This document shows, in pieces, positions 1 through 6,172 of a stretch of 6,721 nt of DNA; the stretch's first letter is position 1; the number at the start of each line of letters is the position of its first letter. The position numbers and the translations under genes were made by a program. The DNA is from Anaerolineales bacterium (lineage in GTDB: Bacteria; Chloroflexota; Anaerolineae; Anaerolineales; E44-bin32). The notes beneath the pieces were generated by a model. It was not told where the DNA came from and searched no databases. It saw nothing but the letters and a program-made list of their open reading frames with translations. Location: contig WVZH01000339.1 of the NCBI GenBank assembly GCA_011772595.1, positions 17,369 through 24,089 of the forward strand, given 5' to 3'.

Positions 1-84
1 TCGGGATAACAAGTCTTTGAAGAGTGCTTCCGCCATTGGAGATCGGCATTGATTGGCAGAGCAAATAAACAAAATGGACGGCAT
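1..84 (-). CDS. Low-molecular-weight protein tyrosine (or arginine) phosphatase, N-terminal fragment
   Basis: Only the first 28 codons are inside the window; the gene runs off the left edge. The peptide starts with a short hydrophobic beta strand (ILFI) that leads into C-S-A-N-Q-C-R-S-P-M-A-E, the CX5R phosphate-binding loop of the LMW-PTP family. Cys8 would be the nucleophile and Arg14 the phosphate-binding Arg. Family members remove phosphate from Tyr, or in the YwlE branch from Arg, in the cytoplasm. The residue before the second Cys, which is Thr in arginine phosphatases and usually Ile or Leu in tyrosine phosphatases, is Gln here, so substrate class is open. The ATG is the first after an in-frame TGA at 112-114 and has a G-rich Shine-Dalgarno 8 nt upstream. 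It lies 64 nt after the SNF2 gene on the same strand and may be co-transcribed with it. Family assignment is strong; the physiological substrate is unknown. Confidence 0.85.
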   Translation of the reverse strand, partial: MPSILFICSANQCRSPMAEALFKDLLSR

Positions 85-92
85 AATGATTT

Positions 93-98
93 CACCCC
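93..98 (-). promoter_or_regulatory. Ribosome binding site of the LMW phosphatase
   Basis: The minus strand reads GGGGTG, ending 8 nt before the ATG at 84-82. It supports this ATG as the start, since a stop codon in the same frame (112-114) leaves no earlier ATG. Confidence 0.5.
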
Positions 99-148
99 AG
101 CAGGATTGATTTCATAGAAATGGTTGTCATCGAAAAATGGGAGAAGAT

Positions 149-2425
149 TCAAAACCGACCGAGGATCTGAAGATGACGGCGCAGTTCAGATCCCGACACC
201 AAAACCAGAATTCCATCCGACTCATCCGCCAGGGTCTTGCAGGCGGGTGTAAAGTCCAATGTGGAAACAAGGTAGGCTATCTTACAATCCTCCTCAGCCT
301 CCATGTCTTTGAGAACATTTCGCCCTTCAGCGACGCCGATGTTTTTCTCGGCGCGGATACATCGGACATAGACCCGCTCAAAGGCAACATCCTCTGCATT
401 CCAAGCCACCAAATTACCGACGCGGTAATCAGGTTCACCAAGAATTTTCGCATTCGGATATCCCAAGGCCTCCATCACCCGTGCGATCTCCTCCATCAAT
501 ACTTCCGGCTCCAAGACCGATAAATGGGAACGCAACATCGCCGTTCCAGAGATTTCTTCGGCTACTTTTCTGCGGGGCTTGATCTTGAAAGCCGGTGTCA
601 CATGTGGAGCTACTTCGAAGACCTCCTGCAGCCAGTCATTGATAGTCAGTCGTTCCTCCAACTCCGAGGGCTGCGTGTCGGCCGACACCTGACCTGGAAG
701 GATACCCCGCTCCGCCAATAAAGCATGCAGGCTTTCATCGATTGTCTCGGCGACCCAAAATTCGTATATGTTGATTGGGGTCATCGAACCCAGCGACGGA
801 TACAGTCGTTGCTCCGCTCGTCGCCGCACGGCCGGATTCCAGACATGATCAAAATGGACGACGTAGGTGGCTTCTTTGAAGGACTTTCGATCTAAACGCG
901 TACCCACCTCCATGAGTAAGACATGCCATTGGCTTTCGTCACGAAAAGCCTCCAGGATCTCTTTACATCGCTCCTTTGGCGTATCTGTATCGACGGACAG
1001 TGCTCCATATGCCTCGAGAATGGGGCGTAATTGTTCCAAGCCGTCCTCGCGAAAATGGCTTAAGACAACGACCTTGCCATCCGCAGCCGAGACCTCCTCC
1101 ACCAAATCTACGAGCGCACGCACTTTTACGCCATCTAATAATTCTGGAGCGAAGTTGCATACCCGCTTCAGTCGATCTACTGCGGTATTGATATGGGTTC
1201 GGGTAACCGCACCGCCGAGTTTTATGAAGCGATTTCGTTCTTCCTGGATCGCTGTCTGATAAACGCGCATCTGACGTTCCTGGAGATCCAGCCAGATCTC
1301 CTGTCGCATCGTGCGCGGCAGACTTTCTACATAATCAGCCTTCCTGCGATGCATCAAGTTGCCCATGAAACGTTGCCGCATGCTCGGAAGCGTATCCTCT
1401 GTATCCCCTTTCATGAGCTCAGGGGTAAGAAAGGAGAAGGTCGATATCCATTCTTCAAGCGAGCCTGGTAACGAACCAGACAATGCCCATCGACGGTGTA
1501 GTGTCAGACGGTCCAACGCCTCTGAAATCTCCCGTTCACGGAAATGCATGGCATGAATTCCGTCCAAGATGATGCAATCAAACTCGAGGTTAGGCTCAGA
1601 GAGAATGCCGCCAACGATGTCGATGGCCAGCGTGTTGTAATCCGCAAGATAGACATGCGCTGGCGTCCGCCAATCTAAGGCACGTTCGTTCTGGTCGCCA
1701 TGTACCACGGTTAGGGTCAGGAAGGGAGCCCAAGTTTGCAGGTGACCAGACCAGTGACGCAGCCCGCTCTTCGGACAGACGACGAGCGTTCTTCGAGCTT
1801 CGCCCTGTTGAAACAGTGATGTAAGCGCGACTATGGCAACTACCGTCTTCCCCATCCCAGGATCGTCCGCCAAGAGAAGTGCTGTGCTGTTCAGGAGGGA
1901 GTACACCGCTTCTAATTGTTCATCTCGTAATGGCCAAGGTAAAACAGGTGGTTCTAAATCCGTTATAAATACGGAAGGTTCTAAGATCGGTTTCAAGAGA
2001 TACACATCACTAGGCGCAATTTTAACAGTTGGCGTACCCTGCTCCACGGCAGACTTATAGGAACGAGGGAAAGGCGCTGGGCCGACAATCTCGACGCGCT
2101 TTGAGGGAGGAAACTTGGTTCCCACAGGACTGGCTTGGGCGATGAGGTCCAGCGACTGAGCACGCGGACCAGACGACTCGAGTTTTGCAGTCAGCGCAAG
2201 GATATCCATCTTCTCAAGTCGCACATGTGAAAAATCTAAGACCAGCTCGCCCCCTAAATCGATCCTCCAATTATCACCATCATCTTCACATTCGAGCTTT
2301 GCTGATCCAACGAGTGGAAATGAAAAGTTGTCGATCGGGGGGATGTGCGGATCGCGCGCCGCCGCAATCTTTGGGTACGGCATCGGTGTAACGGTTCGAC
2401 CGGTGGAAAGACGAAAGGTCGGCAC
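149..2425 (-). CDS. SNF2-family helicase-like protein with degenerate motifs and a C-terminal Mrr-like domain
   Basis: This 758-residue protein has four parts. Residues 1-160 are an N-terminal region I do not recognise. An SNF2 RecA-like lobe 1 follows (about 164-340), with a Q-motif-like segment near Gln170, a good Walker A (ADDPGMGKT, 186-194) and motif Ia (VVCPKSGLRHW). Lobe 2 (about 430-575) has LSHFRE and then DHVWNP at 526-531. The tail (about 639-758) resembles the Mrr-type endonuclease fold, with LVSTLDFTPACKTLA followed by ILVLVSGSELRRHL. Motif II is DGIH (288-291) in place of DEAH/DEAQ, so the catalytic Glu is Gly. Motif III is SGSLP, and the motif VI segment after WNP lacks the usual second Arg and GQ. 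The tail shows VRCIR where active Mrr proteins have QxK. ATP binding is plausible; ATP hydrolysis and DNA cleavage are doubtful. The start is GTG, 10 nt after the stop of the preceding gene, with only a weak GAAG overlapping that stop, so translation is probably coupled. Role unknown; DNA binding or defence is a guess. Confidence 0.88.
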   Translation of the reverse strand: MPTFRLSTGRTVTPMPYPKIAAARDPHIPPIDNFSFPLVGSAKLECEDDGDNWRIDLGGELVLDFSHVRLEKMDILALTAKLESSGPRAQSLDLIAQASPVGTKFPPSKRVEIVGPAPFPRSYKSAVEQGTPTVKIAPSDVYLLKPILEPSVFITDLEPPVLPWPLRDEQLEAVYSLLNSTALLLADDPGMGKTVVAIVALTSLFQQGEARRTLVVCPKSGLRHWSGHLQTWAPFLTLTVVHGDQNERALDWRTPAHVYLADYNTLAIDIVGGILSEPNLEFDCIILDGIHAMHFREREISEALDRLTLHRRWALSGSLPGSLEEWISTFSFLTPELMKGDTEDTLPSMRQRFMGNLMHRRKADYVESLPRTMRQEIWLDLQERQMRVYQTAIQEERNRFIKLGGAVTRTHINTAVDRLKRVCNFAPELLDGVKVRALVDLVEEVSAADGKVVVLSHFREDGLEQLRPILEAYGALSVDTDTPKERCKEILEAFRDESQWHVLLMEVGTRLDRKSFKEATYVVHFDHVWNPAVRRRAEQRLYPSLGSMTPINIYEFWVAETIDESLHALLAERGILPGQVSADTQPSELEERLTINDWLQEVFEVAPHVTPAFKIKPRRKVAEEISGTAMLRSHLSVLEPEVLMEEIARVMEALGYPNAKILGEPDYRVGNLVAWNAEDVAFERVYVRCIRAEKNIGVAEGRNVLKDMEAEEDCKIAYLVSTLDFTPACKTLADESDGILVLVSGSELRRHLQILGRF

Positions 2426-2435
2426 TTCTTTACTT

Positions 2436-2936
2436 CTATTGCTCGCCGACTTTGAGCTGGTGTGCTTCTTCGAGAGCCGTACGGATTCTCAAGAACGGCT
2501 CCATGATGTTGCGTCCACGAAGCCTTTTCGGGAGCACATCTCGACCCGCTTCTGCTTCTTGATCGTGCCCTGGAAGAGCTTGAAGGACGTACTGACCATC
2601 AACCGTCGCTCGCACCCACAAGACAGCGATATCAACATACGGGCGAAGCTTGAGAAATTCCGCGTCACGAACGAGCACAAGATCTGGTTTCGATTCGAGC
2701 GCCTTTAACATTGGAAGGCCGACAAGTTCATTACAGATGTACTCATGTAATGTGTCGCCGTAGAGAATCTTCTGGAGACTCGTAGGGCGAATCGTGCCGC
2801 TAACTCGAAACTCTAACGGTCGAGTGTTCCCATCTGTAACCAGGCAACCTCCACGAATTGAGGCTCCATCGTCGAAAGTGGCCAGATCGAGGAACGCCAA
2901 GACATTCTCGTTATTGCTTCCAGGCGAGTTGCTCAT
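2436..2936 (-). CDS. Uncharacterised 166-aa protein, first gene of a pair with the SNF2-like protein
   Basis: I do not recognise a named family. The protein is soluble, with no signal peptide or membrane segment. Its most conserved-looking stretch is residues 29-68: GGCLVTD, then TRPLEFRVSGTIRPT, LQKILYGDTL and a Tyr-Ile-Cys-Asn-Glu. The combination RPLEFR plus LYGxTL looks like a family signature rather than random sequence. A hydrophobic alternating segment (PDLVLVRD, then VDIAVLWV) around 84-108 suggests a beta-rich core. The C-terminal third is charged and probably flexible or helical. The ATG has a good Shine-Dalgarno (GAGAGG, 5 nt away). The stop TAG is only 10 nt before the GTG of the SNF2-like gene, so the two are almost certainly co-transcribed and made together. 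A partner or accessory role for the SNF2-like protein is inferred from this arrangement only. Confidence 0.85.
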   Translation of the reverse strand: MSNSPGSNNENVLAFLDLATFDDGASIRGGCLVTDGNTRPLEFRVSGTIRPTSLQKILYGDTLHEYICNELVGLPMLKALESKPDLVLVRDAEFLKLRPYVDIAVLWVRATVDGQYVLQALPGHDQEAEAGRDVLPKRLRGRNIMEPFLRIRTALEEAHQLKVGEQ

Positions 2937-2941
2937 ATCAA

Positions 2942-2947
2942 CCTCTC
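2942..2947 (-). promoter_or_regulatory. Ribosome binding site of the 166-aa gene
   Basis: The minus strand reads GAGAGG, 5 nt before the ATG at 2936-2934. This is the strongest Shine-Dalgarno in the left block and fixes the start of the two-gene unit. Confidence 0.7.
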
Positions 2948-2999
2948 AGCGAAAACCTTGTATCCAAGTGGGAGATCTCCCCTCGGGCGATGTCTTCCT

Positions 3000-3837
3000 A
3001 ACTTTATCCGACAAGCGCAGTTCTCGCAAGCGGGTCGAAAGTCCGGGTGCTTGCTCTACATCATGCGCACATCCGAAAGGAGTGAAAACAGATGGTTTGA
3101 CATTGGCTTTGGTTGAAGCAGTGATCCACCAGGACTGGATTTCAGATCAAGTGTCTGGCTGGTTCAAGCAGAACTGTGGTCTTCAAATCAGGCATGAATG
3201 GATCTATCGGTACATCCTCACGGATAAACGTACGGAAGGAGATCTACATAGCCACCCACGATGCCAGAAAAAGCGCGGAAAGCGTTACGGGAGCTATGAT
3301 CGACGTAGAAAACTCAGGAGCAGAGAGCATCGACGAGAGATGAGCAATTGTGGATACGCGTCAACGTCAGCGCGACTAGGAAGTGGATACAATCATTGGC
3401 AGAGGATATCGTCATGCCATTGTCTCCCGGATATAGCGGAAGTCCCGCCTGGCCCTCTTGAAGAAGATCGAGCGTATGATGGTTGAAACTGAGACTAATG
3501 ATGTCATCGAGTTCCTAAAGCCGCTCTCGGTTAAATCCCAGGCAATCACAGCGGATTATTGTAATGAGTTTGCTAAATACGATCGAATTGCCGTAGATCT
3601 TCAGAACCATTTTTTCTCCGCGCATACCTACTCACCCTGGGAACGAGCCGCGAATGAAAACACCAATTGTCGCATTCGCCAGTACTTTCGAAGAAGCGTA
3701 ACTTCGCCATGAACGCGCAGTAAGAAATCGAGTTCGTCTTGGAAGGACTCAACAATCGACCCAGAAAATGGCTTGGGTTCAAATCACCGAATCACGTAAC
3801 CTTCAATTATTCACTCGATGTTTCACTTAGCCGTTGA
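3000..3837 (+). pseudogene. IS30-family transposase, degraded by stops and frameshifts
   Basis: Piecing together frames recovers an IS30-type DDE transposase. A faint segment from about 3003 (FIRQAQFSQAGRKS) passes to the frame from about 3090, with LALVEAVIHQDW, WIYRYILTDKR and KKRGKRYGSYDRRRK. Near 3325 the frame shifts to give SIDER, a TGA (3341-3343), AIVDTR, a TAG (3377-3379), EVDTIIGRG, a TAG (3434-3436), and RKSRLALLKKIE. That frame then runs on through TADYCNEFA and SPWERAANENTN to QYF at about 3688. Another shift gives a TAA (3721-3723), then LNNRPRKWLGFKSPNHV and the usual VALxT-like ending with TGA at 3835-3837. The catalytic Asp (3386), Asp (3554) and Glu (3656) remain; the last two are 33 residues apart, as known for IS30. 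The N-terminal helix-turn-helix region (about 100 residues) is missing or unrecognisable, and I found no terminal inverted repeats. The element is dead. Confidence 0.88.
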
Positions 3838-4267
3838 ATCCAAGTTGGTTCTTTAATGAAAAATTCACAGGAAAGCATGTTCCTGCGAACGCATGTGAAG
3901 CAATCAAAAGAGTGCTTCAGAACCAATAAGAGGGTGCGCCTAGTGTGAAAATTCGGTCTTATGGATTTATAAAATCCTCCATTTCGCAAACAATCGGAAG
4001 CAGGAACTCGAACTTGGTGTCAGACAATCTCCCTTATTTTTTCTAATCGCTACGTCTCACATCCCAGTTGCTTAACGGTGAAGATTCAGGTACTTCAGTC
4101 CAAGAAATCCATTTACGTTTTATCGTTTCTTTTACTTATTCTTTATTTCAGGCTACCCACTCGTCTCATAACTCCTGAGCATCCTTAAACAATTGAATTA
4201 ATGAATGCTTTCTCATTTAGAAAATCGATGAGATCAAGGAGTCGAGTTCCGAATTCATCGCAGAGAT
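3838..4267. other. AT-rich intergenic stretch without a recognisable gene
   Basis: About 430 bp lie between the transposase relic and the end of the metallophosphatase gene. I see no coding similarity on either strand; the short open frames have no conserved motif. It has small inverted repeats: CAGGAA/TTCCTG with a 6-nt spacer at 3868-3885, GGATTT/AAATCC with a 3-nt spacer at 3963-3977, and CTCAT/ATGAG at 4212-4232. A pyrimidine-rich tract runs over about 4113-4150 on the plus strand. None is followed by a T-run that would make a convincing terminator for the minus-strand genes. The right end of the IS30 element should lie in its first tens of bases, but I could not place it. It may also hold the promoter of the 166-aa/SNF2 unit if that is not inside the relic. 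Confidence 0.6.
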
Positions 4268-5440
4268 CTATTGGATTCCACTCGAATCTTTGAGATGAGA
4301 GTCAGCAGATATCTCCCAAAGGGTAATCTCGGGAGGACACAGAAAACGCACACGTGGAGCACCTTTCCCTTCCATACCGATACCGCGTGTTACATAAAGG
4401 GTAAGGTCACCGAGATCATACCTGCCAGACTCGAAACGCTTGCCATAGAGAGACGAAGTAACAATGGCTCCCCAGAATGGTAATCGTACTTGACCGCCGT
4501 GGGTATGTCCTGAAAGCTGGAGGTCAATTCCGGCAGTCGATGCTTCAGGAGCAAGATCTGGTGTGTGATAGAGAAGGACAGTAAATCGTTCGTTGCCTTC
4601 ATCTAGCACAGAGCTCAGTCTCGGGCCATCGATGAAGGGCTTATGCGTGCAAGAAATTCCGATGAGGTCGAAGCGATTGCTATCGTGTTCAAGCGTGACC
4701 TTCTCATCCCGTAACCAGTGGACTGATGTTTCGTCAAGAATATCTGCAATGATCCCCTCATGATCAATGGGTGGGCTTCCTGTTACTGCGAAGACGCCGA
4801 GCGGTGCAGAAAGTTGTTGTAGAAACTCCTGTACATCAGCCCAAGCCGCAGGGTCAAAAATATAGGATAAGTTTAGAAAATCCCCTGAGAAGAGTATCAA
4901 GTCGGGGGATAGTGAGGGGATAAGATTTAGAATTTTCTTCTCGCGGGCGGTCATGCGTTCAAGGTGTAAGTCACCAAGATGCAATATCCGCAAAGGTGGG
5001 CCGAATTTCAATTTTTTCGAGCGGAGTGTCTGACGTGTAAGTTGTACAGCGTGAGGTTCAATCCAGAAGCTATAGAGAACCAATAAAGTTCCAATGACCT
5101 GTGTGGCTAGGTTCCAGGGGAGAGGAAGAAACGCAGTGGGCAGACGTAGAAGTGCGAGTAATAACGTTGGTGATTTTGCTGGTCCATAAGATTTTCCAAC
5201 GCGAGGCAATGCAGAGAGCAATACCCAGTCAGCGAGAAAGAAGAACCATAATCCGATCGTGAGCAACCATTGATTGTGGGTTGGGAGTAGGGCAAGTGTG
5301 AATAAGATGGCTGCGAAGATCAGCCCCGGTAAGGTCTCAATCCAATCTGAGAGCAGCAAGAAGAACCAGAGGGAACTCCTATCTGTGCCTGGAAAAAAAC
5401 GACGATGAGAGAAATCGGATTGTGACATGGCAATCGCCAC
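4268..5440 (-). CDS. Membrane-anchored metallophosphatase (YkuE/YaeI-like) lacking the GNH motif
   Basis: This 390-residue protein has a hydrophobic N-terminal third with about three membrane segments (roughly 36-52, 57-77 and 107-127). A calcineurin-like phosphoesterase domain follows (about 150-377). Metal-site motifs seen are HLGDLH (Asp157, His159), SGDFLN (Asp187), YHTPD (His292) and GHTHGGQ (His312, His314), then YVTRGIG and PPEITLWEI, typical of the YkuE/YaeI branch. Known members of that branch act on lipid-linked or other phosphoesters at the membrane. Where the family has Gly-Asn-His-Asp/Glu, this protein has GSPPID (221-226), so the bridging Asn and catalytic His are absent. Activity is therefore uncertain, or the subgroup uses a different mechanism. 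It follows the GmhB-like gene by 24 nt. The GTG start is preferred over the ATG four codons later because the Shine-Dalgarno is 8 nt from the GTG and 20 nt from the ATG. Confidence 0.88.
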   Translation of the reverse strand: MAIAMSQSDFSHRRFFPGTDRSSLWFFLLLSDWIETLPGLIFAAILFTLALLPTHNQWLLTIGLWFFFLADWVLLSALPRVGKSYGPAKSPTLLLALLRLPTAFLPLPWNLATQVIGTLLVLYSFWIEPHAVQLTRQTLRSKKLKFGPPLRILHLGDLHLERMTAREKKILNLIPSLSPDLILFSGDFLNLSYIFDPAAWADVQEFLQQLSAPLGVFAVTGSPPIDHEGIIADILDETSVHWLRDEKVTLEHDSNRFDLIGISCTHKPFIDGPRLSSVLDEGNERFTVLLYHTPDLAPEASTAGIDLQLSGHTHGGQVRLPFWGAIVTSSLYGKRFESGRYDLGDLTLYVTRGIGMEGKGAPRVRFLCPPEITLWEISADSHLKDSSGIQ

Positions 5441-5448
5441 GATAGGCG

Positions 5449-5452
5449 CCTT
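5449..5452 (-). promoter_or_regulatory. Ribosome binding site deciding the GTG start of the metallophosphatase
   Basis: AAGG, within AAAGGCG on the minus strand, sits 8 nt before GTG (5440-5438). It is too far (20 nt) from the ATG at 5428-5426, hence the choice of GTG. Confidence 0.5.
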
Positions 5453-5464
5453 TGTCTGATAATG

Positions 5465-6007
5465 CTAAACCAAATCAGCCAACGCTTCTGCCAGTGTGTC
5501 GTAAATTAAGAACGGCTTCAAACCTACCGCTTCAGGAAGCCCCTCTTGTGCTGCCCCGAGTCCCGTACGAACGAGTACAGTTAGCGGTATACCGGCGTCT
5601 TTTCCGGCTCTAATATCGGATAAAGCATCACCGACGAGGAGAGATGATTGCAGGTCTAGAGACAATGTTTCCGCCGCTTGCAATATCAACCCGGGTTTCG
5701 GCTTTCTACATGCACATTCATCTTCAGGGCAATGCATGCACATAAATACACCATCGATTCTTCCTCCAACAAGTTCGATCTCCCTCACTATGCGCTTATT
5801 AATGATCTCCACTTCTGCCTGTGAAGTAAGCCCACGACCTATGGCTGATTGGTTGGTGACAATCACGATCTGGTAGGGGCTCTTCTGAATACGCGCTAAG
5901 GCAGTCAGAGCCTGGGGGTAGATCGAGACATCCATCCAAGTTCGGACGTAATCTAGGCGATTCTCGATAATCACACCATCGCGGTCAAGGAAAATGGCTG
6001 GTTGCAT
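5465..6007 (-). CDS. gmhB: HAD-superfamily sugar-bisphosphate phosphatase, GmhB-like
   Basis: This 180-residue protein has the full length and all motifs of the HAD-IIIA GmhB/histidinol-phosphatase group. Motif I is FLDRDGV (nucleophile Asp8, acid/base Asp10), motif II is VTNQS (Thr51), and RKPKPG (101-106) carries the conserved Lys. The last motif is VGDALSD (Asp127, Asp131), followed by AGKDAGI. Cys90, His92, Cys98 and Cys100 form the structural zinc site; the loop between the pairs is short (5 residues), unlike E. coli GmhB. GmhB removes the 7-phosphate from D-glycero-D-manno-heptose 1,7-bisphosphate in the cytoplasm on the way to nucleotide-activated heptose. Relatives act on histidinol phosphate, so the substrate is likely but not certain. 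The neighbouring CpsD-like gene favours a role in surface glycan synthesis. The ATG has a GGAG 7 nt upstream. The metallophosphatase follows after 24 nt, probably in the same operon. Confidence 0.88.
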   Translation of the reverse strand: MQPAIFLDRDGVIIENRLDYVRTWMDVSIYPQALTALARIQKSPYQIVIVTNQSAIGRGLTSQAEVEIINKRIVREIELVGGRIDGVFMCMHCPEDECACRKPKPGLILQAAETLSLDLQSSLLVGDALSDIRAGKDAGIPLTVLVRTGLGAAQEGLPEAVGLKPFLIYDTLAEALADLV

Positions 6008-6172
6008 TACAGCACTCCACTCACTTGGATGGTCATCCCCTCGCTTGAAGTGGGCTTATTAACCGTTAGACATCTTCTTTAGTGATGGAGGAAATAGAAC
6101 ACGAAGATTTCTGCTAAAGGAATGATTTGTCTCGCAGACTACCGATCATGAACTTGGCTTGAAAAAGATCAA
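6008..6172. other. Intergenic gap upstream of the GmhB-like gene
   Basis: This 165-bp gap is long compared with the 10-24 nt gaps elsewhere, so a promoter for the GmhB-like/metallophosphatase pair is likely here, but I cannot name convincing -35/-10 boxes. There is a small inverted repeat GGATG/CATCC at 6027-6038, just upstream of the ribosome binding site. No hairpin followed by a T-run was found after the CpsD-like stop codon. Confidence 0.4.
6015..6018 (-). promoter_or_regulatory. Ribosome binding site of the GmhB-like gene
   Basis: The minus strand reads GGAG, 7 nt before the ATG at 6007-6005. This supports the chosen start. Confidence 0.6.

Noticed and set aside
137..2391. Several plus-strand open frames opposite the SNF2-like gene.
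   Set aside because: They show no recognisable motifs and lie antisense to a long gene with clear helicase motifs; they are shadows.
2970..2981. Perfect 12-bp palindrome GGGAGATCTCCC upstream of the 166-aa gene, a possible operator.
   Set aside because: One or two perfect 12-bp palindromes are expected by chance in a window of this size, it probably lies in transposase-derived DNA, and no second copy was seen.
2794..3090. The plus-strand frame that spans the start of the 166-aa gene and runs into the transposase relic, as a possible complete gene.
   Set aside because: Its first part is antisense to the 166-aa gene and does not look like an IS30 N-terminus; only the part after about 3090 matches a transposase.
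3807..3989. A 60-residue minus-strand open frame in the AT-rich gap.
   Set aside because: No conserved motif or evident ribosome binding site was seen, it overlaps the transposase 3' end, and its length is expected by chance.
4212..4232. CTCAT/ATGAG hairpin downstream of the metallophosphatase, a possible terminator.
   Set aside because: It has a 5-bp stem, an 11-nt loop and no T-run on the minus strand.
6027..6038. GGATG/CATCC inverted repeat before the GmhB-like gene, a possible regulatory hairpin.
   Set aside because: It is too short (effective stem of 4 bp) to support a riboswitch or attenuator.
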